A stretch of 64,000 nt of DNA from CBDDDW01 sp965226805 (GCA_965226805.1 CBDDDW010000030.1:186001-250000), one strand, 5' to 3'; counted from the first letter of the stretch, positions 1 to 9,735 are shown. Notes: a model not told the origin generated them from the sequence alone. Program-made: numbers and translations.

Positions 1-1
1 G

Positions 2-277
2 ATTGGTACGATCCCGGTGGTGGTCCTGGCCGATCCCGTGACCAAACCTGTGAACGTGTTCCACCGGCGGGCGGGAGATCGGGAGCTGAGGTTTATGGTG
101 AGAGACGGCCTTTTGGTAGACACTGAGACGGAGAGCACGTGGGACTCATCGAAGGGGATTGCGGTGGAAGGCCAGCTCCGGGGAGAAGTTCTTCAGCGTG
201 TCCCATATATTACAGCCTTCGACTGGGCGTGGGAGGACTTCTATCCCCACTCGAGATTCTATGGGACTGGGAGCTAG
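2..277 (+). CDS. DUF3179-domain protein, C-terminal part (cut by window edge)
   Basis: The reading frame is open from base 2, so the gene begins outside the window; only about 91 codons are visible. The residues PVVVLADP, then DGLLVDTET, then a terminal segment with FDWAWEDFYPHSRFYG match the C-terminal pattern of the DUF3179 family, in which a conserved aromatic-rich segment ends the protein. The function of the family is not established. The stop at 275-277 is clear. Family assignment is from memory of the pattern and moderately sure. Confidence 0.6.
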   Translation: MGTIPVVVLADPVTKPVNVFHRRAGDRELRFMVRDGLLVDTETESTWDSSKGIAVEGQLRGEVLQRVPYITAFDWAWEDFYPHSRFYGTGS

Positions 278-296
278 ACTCCCCGTCCTCGATTCC

Positions 297-557
297 TCAT
301 ACCCATCGCCGGCGAAGAGCGATGGTCATGAAGAGAAAGAGAGTCGGCGCCAGCCCGGCCATCCAGTCCCAGTGGACGGAGCGGCCGAACACCGGGTTCA
401 CGGTAGCGCTGAGCACGATAGAGGCCCCGACCAGCCCAGCGGCCAACAGAAGTGACAACGACCAGCTCCGTCTGCTTGATGGAACCGTATCGTTGCCGTG
501 TTTCTCGCGGCCTTCATGTTTGAGGCTCTGAGCTCTCGGGTTGGTTGACCGTTTCAT
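297..557 (-). CDS. small two-helix membrane protein, unknown function
   Basis: An 86-residue protein. A good ribosome site (AGGGGAGT) lies 4-6 bases before the ATG. The N-terminus is basic and polar (about 30 residues), followed by two hydrophobic stretches, roughly residues 33-53 and 65-80, ending in a short RRR tail, so a double-spanning inner-membrane protein is likely. I do not recognise a family. It stands alone between a DUF3179 gene and a dispersed repeat. Confidence 0.45.
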   Translation of the reverse strand: MKRSTNPRAQSLKHEGREKHGNDTVPSSRRSWSLSLLLAAGLVGASIVLSATVNPVFGRSVHWDWMAGLAPTLFLFMTIALRRRWV

Positions 558-641
558 TCTTACTCCCCTACCTGGTGCATTTAAATGGGCAGCAGACAGA
601 CCTCTGCCGCGCTCTACAAAAGGTCCGTCCCTACATTCCTC

Positions 642-813
642 TAACAGGCTGATGAAATACGGGGTGTGCAGAGGGGCAAAGTCCCTTTGCCGGGAGCCTG
701 AGGATGCCCCTCAGATACAATTTCTTCCCCTTCCTGGCCAGGCGTGTCCTGAGTCTATCGAAGGGAAGGGGGTCAGGGCGATGGTCGAAAGGGTTTTTCA
801 GCACCCTGCTAAT
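642..813 (+). repeat. dispersed MITE-like repeat, copy A
   Basis: About 170 bases of non-coding DNA that recur in altered form at 9629-9735 and, inverted, at 27313-27485. Shared blocks in order: CTGATGAAATACGGGG, TGCAGAGGGGCAAAG followed by its near complement CCCTTTGCCGG, CCTCAGATACAATTTCTTCC, GTCCTGAG..ATCGAAGGGAAGGG, and a terminal TTTTTCAGCACCCTGCT. The two ends are imperfect inverted repeats (ACAGGCTGATGAAA against GCAGGGTGCTGAAA). No coding capacity is seen. Confidence 0.65.
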
Positions 814-828
814 AAGATGAACCTTGCG

Positions 829-1381
829 TCAGGAGGGTGCACCTGCCCTGTCCATCAAGTCTTCGAGGATGCGGGTGAGGCGTCCCTGGTCCAGAAACCC
901 CTCTTCCCTCCTGAAGACCTTTCCTTCAGGGGTAAGGAATATGGTCGTAGGTATGGAGGTGACTCGGAATTGACTCACCGCGTCACGGTTGTGGGTGTAT
1001 CCTGCCGGATAGGTGATGTTGAGCTCCCGCAGCAGATTCCTCGCGTCTTGATTGGAGCCAAGTCCCATGAAGGGGCCTATATCCAGCCCTATAAGGGTGA
1101 AATCATCCTTGTGCCGATCGTAAACCGCTTGAAAGCCGGGCATCTCGGCTCGGCAGGGCGGGCAGAGGCCGGCCCAGAAATTGAGCACGATCGGCTTTTC
1201 GGGCGGGAATATCTCTGAGAATTTCAGTTCCCTCGCCTGGACTACCTCTTCGCCCTGATACATTGAGAACTCAAAGTCGCTGCTTATGGAATCCAGCACT
1301 CCATAAACCAGCAGGGCAACGATGCCGGCTACTACGGCGAATCCAATGGCGTATGCGCGCAGATTAGACTTCTTGGCCCAT
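829..1381 (-). CDS. TlpA/ResA-type membrane-anchored thioredoxin (start region frameshifted)
   Basis: Thioredoxin-fold thiol-disulfide protein facing the outside of the membrane: NFWAGLCPPCRAEMP carries the redox pair CPPC, and SIPTTIFLTPEGKVF is the cis-proline region. The intact frame has its first usual start codon (GTG) at 1299, which would remove the anchor. Just upstream in the same frame lies AYAIGFAVVAGIVALLVYG, a clear membrane helix without a usual start. Dropping one G from the GGG at 1377-1379 gives ATG GCC AAG AAG in frame with it (start at 1381), so a one-base insertion or sequencing error is likely. It lies downstream of ccdA and partners the TlpA at 2574-3203. Two copies of TACGCTCGCAGGGCG lie in the 1382-1510 gap. 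Confidence 0.8.
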
Positions 1382-1510
1382 CGCCGGGGAGCGGATACGC
1401 TCGCAGGGCGCCCGGCCGTCCGCCGGTGTGAGGGTACGCTCGCAGGGCGAGCGGCCCTCGCCGTCCCGTCTTCTTGGGGATGTCAGCCCTCCTCGAGGAA
1501 GAGTAGAGGT

Positions 1511-2410
1511 CTAGAAGCTCTTAGCGAGGTCACCTAACGTGAGCCAATAATAGACGATGTACGATCCAGCCACGATCATTAGCACTGCGCTTACCGGATG
1601 AATATACGGAAGGGCCTTCCTAAGCCCGGTGACCATGACTCCCTTGAACAGTCCCATGCCCACAGTCAGCACCATGATCACCAGCCCCATACCCAGGGCG
1701 TAGAGGACGAACTGTGACAGGGCGTCCAGAGCTCCGTCAACCGCGAAGGTAGTAGCTACCACCACGAGGAAGATTGGAAGAGTGCAGCTTAATGAAGCTA
1801 TCCCGTAGCTCAACCCGAACAGGAAATATCCGCGGATGCTGACGTGCCCAGGATCCCCGATGCGGGCGGCGGCCCTTCCAGCCAGACCACTATAGAGCTC
1901 GCCTCCTGCCAGCATCCACGCTCCCGCGAGGGTCAACAGCACGCCGATGGCCAGCCCGAGCCATGGGATCACGTCCACGATGGACCGCGCTCCCAGATTT
2001 ATCACGACGCCCGTGACGCCGAACAGCAAGACGAATCCAGACGTGACTACCGTGCCGATAAACAGAGACCTCATGACGCTCTGAACCGGACTTCTTTGAG
2101 CCTCGCTCTTCTCGCTGGTGCCCAGGTAGAGTCCCAGGTACGCTGGAAGCATGGCAAAGCCGCAAGGATTGACGGTGGCCACCATTCCGGCTGCAAAAGC
2201 GAAGCCGAGGGGGGCGAGAACGCCGATGTTCCCCAATTTGGTGCTGGCGTTGCCAGAAAGGAATTCCACGAAGCCGTTGGCTCCGCCGGTGGTGGAGGCA
2301 TCTCCCGTCAGGGTAGCGCCTACAATGGCTGCCGCCAACGCTCCGGCTCCTGCCAGTGCTGGAAGGACCAGGCTCTTCCATCCGATGTTACCGGAAACAG
2401 ATAATGACAT
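1511..2410 (-). CDS. ccdA: CcdA-family cytochrome c biogenesis / thiol-disulfide transport membrane protein
   Basis: A 299-residue polytopic membrane protein that passes electrons from cytoplasmic thioredoxin to exported thioredoxin-like proteins. About seven hydrophobic helices are visible. The family signature VNPCGFAMLPAYLGLYLG (first catalytic Cys) and a second Cys in SLSCTLPIF, each in a membrane segment, are present. I place the start at the ATG at 2408-2410 (MSLSVSGNIG); the frame is open to 2515 but the extra 35 residues are not CcdA-like. It lies between two TlpA-type genes on the same strand, which fits an electron relay. Assignment is secure; the exact physiological acceptor is inferred. 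Confidence 0.88.
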   Translation of the reverse strand: MSLSVSGNIGWKSLVLPALAGAGALAAAIVGATLTGDASTTGGANGFVEFLSGNASTKLGNIGVLAPLGFAFAAGMVATVNPCGFAMLPAYLGLYLGTSEKSEAQRSPVQSVMRSLFIGTVVTSGFVLLFGVTGVVINLGARSIVDVIPWLGLAIGVLLTLAGAWMLAGGELYSGLAGRAAARIGDPGHVSIRGYFLFGLSYGIASLSCTLPIFLVVVATTFAVDGALDALSQFVLYALGMGLVIMVLTVGMGLFKGVMVTGLRKALPYIHPVSAVLMIVAGSYIVYYWLTLGDLAKSF

Positions 2411-2573
2411 ATTCTTCTTAATACGGCTTCTCGGGAGAAGGCCTTGTAGGGGCCAAGCCCCCATCCCAGCGCCCGGCTCCCCTGGAACACCTGCGCGAGT
2501 GCCTCGTGCGTCCAAGGCCCGATTCTCCCGGCGGGCGCCACAACAGGTGTTTGCTACACGGACATCAGAGGAT

Positions 2574-3203
2574 TTATCTCAGCATATTCTCCGTGATCTC
2601 CGCCAGCTTTGCCTTATTGAGCAGCCCGGTCCAGCTCCTAAATATCTTACCATCAGCGGTGATGAAGACAGTAGATGGCATACCCAGTACTTTATAGTCC
2701 CTGGCGACGGCAGGATCGGAAGTGAACCCAGCCGGATAGGTGACCTGGAGCTCCCTGAGCAGGTCAATACCGTCCTGTTTGCTACCCAGATCAACGAAAA
2801 CGCCTAAATCCACTCCCACCAAGGATACCCGGTCGTTATATTCTTCATAGAACTCCTGTAGGTCGGGCATCTCGGCGATGCATGGAGGGCAAAGCCCGGC
2901 CCAGAAATTAAGCACCAGCGGCTTGCCCTGAAGGTCCGAAAGCATTAGACGGGACGAGCCCAGGACCTCGTCTCCCTGGTGAAGATCAATCTGGAAGTCG
3001 GGGGCCGACTTGAGATCCGCGGAAGATCCGCAGGCGGCGAGAGCCAGGGCTCCCACGAGGATAATCCCCATCAGCAGCCTGGGCCGGTGTTTCCTCAGTT
3101 TGTTCACCCTGTCCCCCGTCTCAGGGGCGCCCGATTTTCCCTGATCGTCCGATCCGGCTGTTCCACCGCCGGCCTGGCTACGCATGAGCCGGACTTTCGC
3201 CAT
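2574..3203 (-). CDS. TlpA/ResA-type thioredoxin lipoprotein
   Basis: A 209-residue exported thiol-disulfide protein. A hydrophobic segment ending LALAAC (lipobox, Cys near residue 58) predicts a lipid anchor; the body has NFWAGLCPPCIAEMP with the CPPC redox pair and GMPSTVFITADGKIF with the cis-Pro region. The ATG at 3203 has GAAGGAG 4 bases before it. A GTG at 3107 (VNKLRKHRPRLL) with GGGGGACAGG before it would give a normal short signal peptide and may be the true start. First gene of a tlpA-ccdA-tlpA set; close paralogue of 829-1381 (both share LNFWAGLCPPC and LLREL..TYPAG). Confidence 0.85.
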   Translation of the reverse strand: MAKVRLMRSQAGGGTAGSDDQGKSGAPETGDRVNKLRKHRPRLLMGIILVGALALAACGSSADLKSAPDFQIDLHQGDEVLGSSRLMLSDLQGKPLVLNFWAGLCPPCIAEMPDLQEFYEEYNDRVSLVGVDLGVFVDLGSKQDGIDLLRELQVTYPAGFTSDPAVARDYKVLGMPSTVFITADGKIFRSWTGLLNKAKLAEITENMLR

Positions 3204-3423
3204 AAGACTCCTTCATCGTGATCGTTATTCCGCGCACTCGGCGCTAACGGCTTAGATGCTTATCAGGAGGTGGAGGTGCATCCAAAGGTTTTTGCACACA
3301 ACGAGGGTTCATGATGAGATTTCCTGCTGGGGTTTGGTCACTCTTTCGGTATTACGCCCGAGAGACCCGGACGGTTTCTTGTCACCAAGGGCCGACTGGC
3401 CGGGGGATTGTGCCGTGGAGTGA

Positions 3424-4803
3424 TCACCCTTTGATTATAGCTGAGACTTCGTTGAGGTACATCGCCAAGGCTTTTATTCCGCCCGACGCCTGCCCCCAGT
3501 CGTAGTGCTCGTTAGGGGCATGGTAACCGTGCTCTGGAAGACTCAGGCCGATAAGCGTGATCGGCGCCTGCAGGTATTCCTGCATGGTCACTACGGCGCC
3601 TATGGAACCACCTTCGCGAATGAAAGCGGGCTCCTTCCCGAAGGCGAACTGTATGGACCGTCGCGCCGCGTCGGCATAGGCGCCATGGAACTCGCCCAAG
3701 TACGGTTTTAGCGAACCGGCCTGCTCCAGCCGCACGTCTGGATTCATCTCTCCTATGTATTGTTTCAGGAGCATGAGTATCTCGGCCGGGTCCTGGTCGG
3801 GTACGAGGCGCATACTTATCTTGGCTTCCGCCCTGGGCGGCACCACGGTCTTGATCCCCGGTCCGACGTACCCTCCAGAGATACCGTGTACCTCGAAAGT
3901 CGGCGCGCACCAGATCCTCTCCAGTATTTCTCTCGCGTCGAGAGTGCGCAGGCTCTTGAGGCCGTGGGCGCTCATAAAGGTCTCGACGTTGAACCCTGAA
4001 GCGACGAACCCCGACATCTCCTCCTCGGCTACGGGCACGACCCGGTCGTAGAAACCCGGCACCGCTACCCTGCCTGAAATCGGGTCGTAGCACCGAGCAA
4101 TGACCTGGCACAGCTCGCCAATGGGGTTGCGGGCTGCGCCACCCGTCAGCCCGGAATGGGCATCCTTTTCCCCGGTCTCCAGGACCAGCCGGGCCCCCTG
4201 CAACCCCCTCAGACTGTAGGGGATGGCTGGGGTGTCACGGGATAACCAGATTGTGTCAGACACCAGCACCGAATCCGTCCGCAGCTCTTCAGCTTTTGTG
4301 TTCACAAAATGCTCGAAGTTTGGGCTGCCGATCTCCTCCTCCAGCTCCCAAACGAAATGTACGTTGACTGGCGTGTGATTCTCTAGCGCGAAGCGCGCCG
4401 CGAACAGGGCGGTGAGGGCCGGGCCCTTATCGTCGGTGGAGCCGCGCCCCTCGTACCGGCCGTCCTCGACATGAAAGGAGAAGGGATCGCGCACCCACTC
4501 CGGCTCCTGGGCCGGCTGAACGTCCAGGTGGTTATATATGGTTATCGTGGGATATGCCGGGTCAGTGAGCAGCTTCCCCAGCACCACCGGATTACCCGGC
4601 GTCTCCACCAGCTCTGCCGAAGCCCCGAACTCCCGCAGGTACTGAAGGGCCAGCTCGGCCCCTTTTCGTATGTCTCCGCTGTGTTTCGGGTCCGCGCTGA
4701 CGGTAGGAACTTCCACCAGCCCGCCCAGCATCCTCTCGAACTCTGGACGAACGCCGGCGACGTAGCTGTCGATTCGCTCCGCACTGAGCGCCTTATCTGT
4801 CAT
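3424..4803 (-). CDS. M20-family dipeptidase / metallopeptidase
   Basis: A 459-residue zinc peptidase of the M20 group (dipeptidase/acylase type), complete in length. Visible metal and catalytic elements: YNHLDVQPA (first metal His and adjacent Asp), GRGSTDDKGP (bridging Asp), VWELEEEIGS (catalytic and metal Glu), and a C-terminal SLPEHGYHAPNE with the last metal His. The dimerisation insert lies between, roughly residues 205-330. It probably cleaves small peptides in the cytoplasm; the precise substrate cannot be told. ATG at 4803 is preceded by AAAGGAAACCCAC and an extended -10 promoter. Confidence 0.88.
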   Translation of the reverse strand: MTDKALSAERIDSYVAGVRPEFERMLGGLVEVPTVSADPKHSGDIRKGAELALQYLREFGASAELVETPGNPVVLGKLLTDPAYPTITIYNHLDVQPAQEPEWVRDPFSFHVEDGRYEGRGSTDDKGPALTALFAARFALENHTPVNVHFVWELEEEIGSPNFEHFVNTKAEELRTDSVLVSDTIWLSRDTPAIPYSLRGLQGARLVLETGEKDAHSGLTGGAARNPIGELCQVIARCYDPISGRVAVPGFYDRVVPVAEEEMSGFVASGFNVETFMSAHGLKSLRTLDAREILERIWCAPTFEVHGISGGYVGPGIKTVVPPRAEAKISMRLVPDQDPAEILMLLKQYIGEMNPDVRLEQAGSLKPYLGEFHGAYADAARRSIQFAFGKEPAFIREGGSIGAVVTMQEYLQAPITLIGLSLPEHGYHAPNEHYDWGQASGGIKALAMYLNEVSAIIKG

Positions 4804-4829
4804 GTGGGTTTCCTTTCTATGGCGACTTA

Positions 4830-4838
4830 ATTATAGCA
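4830..4838 (-). promoter_or_regulatory. extended -10 promoter of the M20 peptidase gene
   Basis: Read on the minus strand, TGCTATAAT is a full extended -10 hexamer 26 bases before the peptidase ATG; no good -35 is seen, as is usual for extended -10 promoters. The rest of the gene-free stretch 4839-5153 shows nothing I can name. Confidence 0.5.
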
Positions 4839-5153
4839 TTTGGATCGCGGTGGCTCACCGGTGCCTCAAACTCGGAACGGGCCCCAAGCCGGTCCACCGT
4901 GGACCAGCTACGAGTTCGGCGCCTAGCCTGTGGCTGGAAGGCGTACAGCGGTCCACGCAGGCGGAAATAGCCGCTAAGACCGTATGTGGCGTTGAGGAGC
5001 GCTGTTTTGCTGAGAAGCAAGAGGTCGTTTTGCGTTGACGAAGAGACCGCAACCTATGGAGGCTGACTTGAAACCTCGTGGTTCCCACGGCCAGCCCGCG
5101 AGGGCCGATACGCCCGCGTGCTCCTGTTACGAAAACCCGCAGAAGACTGGAGC

Positions 5154-6333
5154 CTAGCGCACCCGCCTCCCGCTCTGGAACACGGCCCAGACGTTGCGCA
5201 GCGCCCCTGGGTCGGAGAGAGGGTCGCCGTCTATCAGGACCATGTCGGCCTGCTTCCCGACCTCGATGGTGCCGGCAAGGTCCTGTATGCCCATCAGGCT
5301 GGCCCCCTCTTTGGTAGCGGACTCCAGGGCGGCCTTGGGGCTCATGCCCGCGCCTACCATAAGCTCCAGCTCCCTCGCCAAAAAGCCGTGGCGCGCCGCA
5401 GAGCCGCCCGCGTCGGTGCCGGCGGCTATTTTGACGCCCGCCTTCAGTGCCCGTCGGAAGCTGGCCAGGGAGTTCTCTTTGCGGTTAAGGGTATCGGTCA
5501 TCTGCTCCCGGGACGTGCCGAGCTGTGTCCCAAGGCGCTCCCTGGTGTCCCAGGTCGACATGGTGGGCACTAGATAAGTCCCTCTCTCGGCCATCAGGTC
5601 AACCGTCTCCTGGTCCACCCAGGTGCCGTGCTCGATGGAGTCCACGCCGGCTTCCACCGACTGGCGGGTGCCCTCGTACCCGTGGCAGTGGGATGCGATC
5701 TTCAGACCGGCTTCATGGGCGGCCCGCACCGCCACTTCCAGCGCCTCTGCACCCAGGGTGGGGAACTGCTCTCCATTGGGTCTGATTCCGGTCGCCCCGA
5801 CTTTGATTAGCCCGGCGCCCCTCTCGATCTGTTCCCGGATGGCGAGCAGCAGGTCCTCTGGTGACTCTATCAGGCTGGTGAGGCCGGCAGGCCAGCACCC
5901 CGGGTACTGGAGCCATTCCCCCGCTGCCACAATTACGGGGGCCCAGGACCGATCCCGCCGCCGTGTTCTGGGCAACGAGGATGTTGATTCCGTACCGCGC
6001 GCCCACGTCCCTGGCCGAGGTCACGCCGGACATGAGGGCCCGCCTGCAGTTGTCCACCGCCTTTAGAGTGAAGACCTCTCGGCTGTCGCCCAGAAGGCGG
6101 TCCATCGGGTCCATTCCCCCGTTGCCGGTAAAGTGCTCGTGGCAGTCGATCATCCCAGGGATGAGGGTGAGGCCGGAGGCGTCGATGTCATCGTGGTGCG
6201 CACGTGCCCGAGGCCGGGCAGCTTCCTCTCCGATCCAGCTTAAGACCCCGTTGTCTACCTGGACGCTGGCCCGCGACACCGGTCCGGCTCCCGTACAGTC
6301 TATGAGCCTCACGTTGCGGATGACCAGGTCCAT
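5154..6333 (-). CDS. amidohydrolase-family protein, frameshifted
   Basis: Metal-dependent hydrolase of the imidazolonepropionase/prolidase-like branch, in two frames. Frame 1 (from ATG 6333) holds MDLVIRNVRLIDCTG, the small beta domain, and GMIDCHEH, the metal motif, up to AAGSVLGP. Frame 2 continues with VIVAAGEWLQYPG, KIASHCHGYEG and SIEHGTW (metal His), AAGTDAGGS (metal Asp) and the C-terminal ADMVLIDGDPL. The shift falls at a run of five C (minus strand) near 5938-5942; removing one base joins LGP to VIVAAG. Joined, the protein is about 392 residues and looks complete. It is either a recent pseudogene or a homopolymer sequencing error. Confidence 0.75.
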
Positions 6334-6465
6334 ATCCCATCCCCTAAATCTGCCGTGCGTCTGGCGGCATACTACTACCGTGCCCAGGGGGAGTCAAGGA
6401 TGTTCAAATGGAGGAAGAGTCCCATAGGGCAGCTCATTCGAACGGGAATCCAGGACCGGGGACCC

Positions 6466-6494
6466 TTGCTTTGGCCGCCGGCTGCGTATAGAAT
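6466..6494 (+). promoter_or_regulatory. sigma70-type promoter of rplS
   Basis: TTGCTT, a 17-base spacer, then TAGAAT (6489-6494), 38 bases before the rplS ATG. Four of six and five of six consensus positions match. Confidence 0.5.
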
Positions 6495-6531
6495 GTAACG
6501 AGCCTGAGAGGAAATCTGGAAAGGTATCAAT

Positions 6532-6906
6532 ATGGATGCGCGTTCTGTAGTCAGTGTAACTCCCAACCCCAAGGTCCAGAAATTCGTGCCTGGCGATACC
6601 GTGAAGGTGAACTTCCGGGTGAGGGAGGGAGAGAGAGAGCGGGTACAGGCCTTCCAGGGTCTGGTAATCAAGAAACGTGGCGCCAGCCCCGGTACCACAT
6701 TTACCGTGAGACGTGTGACCCACAGCATTGGAGTCGAGCGTACCTTCCCCATCTATTCACCGCTTTTGGAGTCCGCGGAAGTATTGAGAAGCGGGATCGT
6801 GCGGAGGGCGAAGCTCTATTACATTCGAGGCCTCTCCACCAAGGCTGCTCGGCTCAAGGAGAGACGCCTGCCCAGAGGTAAGCCGCAACCGCCGACGGGC
6901 GGGTAG
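6532..6906 (+). CDS. rplS: 50S ribosomal protein L19
   Basis: A 124-residue basic protein of the large ribosomal subunit, located at the 30S-50S interface. The family core is obvious: FVPGDTVKVNFRVREG, RVQAFQGLVIKKRG, TFTVRRVTHSIGVERTFPIYSP, and RRAKLYYIRGL. Length is typical, with a Pro/Gly-rich tail. GGAAAGG lies 8 bases before the ATG. It is not accompanied by trmD or rimM here but stands as a single gene before priA. The gap 6907-7106 shows no clear terminator. Confidence 0.97.
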   Translation: MDARSVVSVTPNPKVQKFVPGDTVKVNFRVREGERERVQAFQGLVIKKRGASPGTTFTVRRVTHSIGVERTFPIYSPLLESAEVLRSGIVRRAKLYYIRGLSTKAARLKERRLPRGKPQPPTGG

Positions 6907-7106
6907 AGGGTTCCTTTCTCCCGGGATGCCTGTTACCTTTGACGAAGCCCTGTGGTTCCTTCGAGATGCTTCGGGACATCCTCCCGCCGGTGCCTGAACG
7001 CAACGCATCTGGTATCGAGTTCCATATCCCGGCACCGACCTCCCGCCCGCATTGAACAATGGGTTCGCCTTCGCCTCTCGGGGAAGGTTCCTGACTTGGG
7101 TGCACC

Positions 7107-9551
7107 ATGCGATATGCCGAGGTAGCCGTTGATGCCCCGATGGGCCATGGCAGGACCCTTTCCTACAGCCTACCACCCCACTATGACGTGGAACCTGGCC
7201 AGATGGTTTGGGTCCCACTTGGAACAAGGCCGGTTCAGGGGGTCGTCTTCCTCCTGGCCGACGATCCCCAAGTAGATGTCGTAAAGGACATCATCGCCCC
7301 TGTCGAGCCTTCTCCTCTGGTCGCTCCGATTGGGCTTGAGCTCGCCGACTGGATCAGCCGCTACTACATGTCATCGCTATTCGACGCGGCCACCCTCATG
7401 CTGCCCTCAGGATTCAGAACCCGGGTCCGGTCGTACCTGCGCGACGCCCGCCGGAACCGGGGAACCCCTTCCAGTCTCGATGCACCGCAGACAAGGGCCC
7501 TAGAGCTGGTTTCGAGCCGTCCAATGATGGGAGAGAGGGAATTTTTAAAGGGGCTGGGGGACGGGGCTGAACAGGAGTTGCGCAAGCTGTTGAGGAGAGG
7601 GCTGGTAGAGCGTCGCTGGAGGTTGCCAGGGGCAAAGATGTCCCACCGTTACGACTGCTTCGTCCGACCAGCGGCAGGCGAGGAGGACCAGGAGGTAGCT
7701 GTAGCGGCCCTCATCGGGAGCAGGGCCTCGAGACAGCTGGCATTGTATCGAGCCCTTGCCTGCTCCGAGGGGCGTATCCCGGTATCCTTGGCAAACAAAG
7801 AATACGGGCCGGGAGTCGTGGCTGGACTTCTGTCGAGGGGACTGGTGTCCCTGGAGTGGGTCCGGGCGGACCGGGAGCCTCCGCTTCAGGGCGGGGAGCA
7901 GGAATGGAGCGCTGCGGAAATCGTCCTAACGCCCGCACAGGAGCGGGCTGTGTCGGAGATTACCTCGGCGCTGGAACATCCCGGACGAGTTGGGGGTCCC
8001 TTCCTCATTCATGGGGTCACGGGTAGTGGCAAAACAGAGGTATACCTTCGGGGGCTGGAGCGCTGCGTGGCAATGGGCAAAAGGGGCATCTACCTGGTTC
8101 CGGAAATATCCATGACTCCACAGACGGTGCACCGCCTTAACGCCAGATTCTCCGGTAGAGTGGCTGTGCTACATAGCCGCCTTACCACCGGCCAGCAATT
8201 CGACCAATGGTGGAAGATTCGGAACGGGGAGTTCGACGTGGTCGTTGGGCCTCGAAGCGCTCTATTCGCTCCGCTGGCTGACCTGGGTCTGGTAGTCCTG
8301 GATGAGGAGCACGAGTGGACCTACAAACAGCAGGAGGCCTCGCCCCGCTACCACGCACGCTCGGTGGCCTTGAAGCTGTGCGAGCTTTCCAGAGCCATCC
8401 TGGTGATGGGCAGCGCCACCCCCGACGTGGAAACCTACTACGGGGCGAAGCACGGCGGGAGCACGCTGCTAGAGCTGCCGAGACGGATCGGCCATGCCGG
8501 CGGTGGCAGCGTCGATGGAGCTGGGCTCGCCCGAGTGGAGGTCTGCGACATGAGGCGGGAGCTGAAGGAGGGGAACCGCAGCATCTTCAGCCGAAGACTA
8601 GCAGAGGCCCTGGATGAATGTATCCAGAAGGGGGAACAGGCGGTGCTATTCCTCAACCGCCGCGGCAGCTCGACCTTGGTACAGTGTCGAGACTGTGGCT
8701 ATGCGGTCCGTTGCCGTAGATGCGCCGTGACGCTGACGTACCACGCGTCCGATTCTCGCCTCGTTTGTCACCATTGTAACCGCCGATCTAACGTGCCAAG
8801 GGGCTGCCCCGAATGCCGTAGCCCAAGGATCAGATATCTAGGCGTGGGCAGCCAACGAGTCCTGGACGAGCTCCGAACGTTATCGCCTGGCGTCATAGCG
8901 CTCAGGTGGGACCGTGACACAGCCCTGGACCCTCGCGCCCACGAATTGATAATGGGACGGTTCCTCCGAGGAGAGGCGCAGGTCTTAATCGGGACACAAA
9001 TGGTGGCGAAGGGGCTGCACGTGCCCAGCGTGACCCTGGTGGGAGCAGTTCTGGCGGACGTTGGGCTGAACTTGCCCGACTTTCGAGCAGGCGAAAGGGC
9101 CTTCCAACTACTTTGCCAGGTGGCCGGAAGGGCGGGCAGAGGCGTGTTCCCCGGCAGGGTTATCGTTCAGACTTATACGCCCACCCACTATGCCATTCAA
9201 GCTGCTGCCAGGCAAGATTATTCCCTCTTGTACGGCCGGGAGATTCGCTATCGCCAGGAACATGGGAATCCCCCATTCAACCAGCTCATCCACATGGTCT
9301 ATGTCCACATCAACCCCACCGCGTGCCAACGAGAGACGGAGAGGATGGGGCGCGTGATGCGCCACAAGGCCGACTCGCTGGGACTGACCGACGTACAGGT
9401 GATAGGTCCGGCTCCAGCCTTTCCGGAGCGGGTCCGTGGCAGGTTTAGGTGGCACCTGATCCTGCGGGGCAGGAACCTGCATTCGTTCGTGGAAGGTATA
9501 GCCATACCACAGGGCTGGACATTAGACGTGGACCCCGTCTCGGTGCTCTAG
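7107..9551 (+). CDS. priA: primosomal protein N' (replication restart helicase PriA)
   Basis: An 814-residue 3'-to-5' DNA helicase that reloads the replisome at stalled forks. Order of parts: N-terminal DNA-binding domain (about 1-100, with DAPMGHGRTLSYSLP), winged region, helicase lobe 1 with Walker A GVTGSGKTEVYL and DEEH box in VVLDEEHEWTYKQ, a zinc-binding insert with eight Cys (CRDCGYAVRCRRC, CHHC, CPEC), and lobe 2 with GTQMVAKGLHVPSVTLVG and QVAGRAGRG. Length is slightly above the usual 730-800. No strong ribosome site precedes the ATG at 7107. Confidence 0.95.
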   Translation: MRYAEVAVDAPMGHGRTLSYSLPPHYDVEPGQMVWVPLGTRPVQGVVFLLADDPQVDVVKDIIAPVEPSPLVAPIGLELADWISRYYMSSLFDAATLMLPSGFRTRVRSYLRDARRNRGTPSSLDAPQTRALELVSSRPMMGEREFLKGLGDGAEQELRKLLRRGLVERRWRLPGAKMSHRYDCFVRPAAGEEDQEVAVAALIGSRASRQLALYRALACSEGRIPVSLANKEYGPGVVAGLLSRGLVSLEWVRADREPPLQGGEQEWSAAEIVLTPAQERAVSEITSALEHPGRVGGPFLIHGVTGSGKTEVYLRGLERCVAMGKRGIYLVPEISMTPQTVHRLNARFSGRVAVLHSRLTTGQQFDQWWKIRNGEFDVVVGPRSALFAPLADLGLVVLDEEHEWTYKQQEASPRYHARSVALKLCELSRAILVMGSATPDVETYYGAKHGGSTLLELPRRIGHAGGGSVDGAGLARVEVCDMRRELKEGNRSIFSRRLAEALDECIQKGEQAVLFLNRRGSSTLVQCRDCGYAVRCRRCAVTLTYHASDSRLVCHHCNRRSNVPRGCPECRSPRIRYLGVGSQRVLDELRTLSPGVIALRWDRDTALDPRAHELIMGRFLRGEAQVLIGTQMVAKGLHVPSVTLVGAVLADVGLNLPDFRAGERAFQLLCQVAGRAGRGVFPGRVIVQTYTPTHYAIQAAARQDYSLLYGREIRYRQEHGNPPFNQLIHMVYVHINPTACQRETERMGRVMRHKADSLGLTDVQVIGPAPAFPERVRGRFRWHLILRGRNLHSFVEGIAIPQGWTLDVDPVSVL

Positions 9552-9628
9552 AACTCCATCTTCCCGGAGAAACACCGGGACGGTATGCCGGCCGCGGCCA
9601 CCAGATGGGAGGGGAACCTCCTTCTCCC

Positions 9629-9735
9629 TGGAAGGCTGATGAAGAGCGGGCGTGCAGATGGGTGAAGCCCCTTTTCCGGTCCGCCTCAAGCGGATGAGGA
9701 TGTCCCTCAGATGTAAATTCCTCCCTCTCCATTGT
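9629..9735 (+). repeat. dispersed MITE-like repeat, copy B (truncated)
   Basis: Begins GGCTGATGAAGAGCGGGCG, continues GTGCAGATGGGTGAAGCCCC and CCCTCAGATGTAAATTCCTCC, matching the first half of the repeat at 642-813; the second half (GTCCTGAG onward) is missing. It also has the palindrome GTCCGCCTCAAGCGGATGA found in the copy at 27313-27485. It lies between the convergent ends of priA and the lipoprotein gene. Confidence 0.55.
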
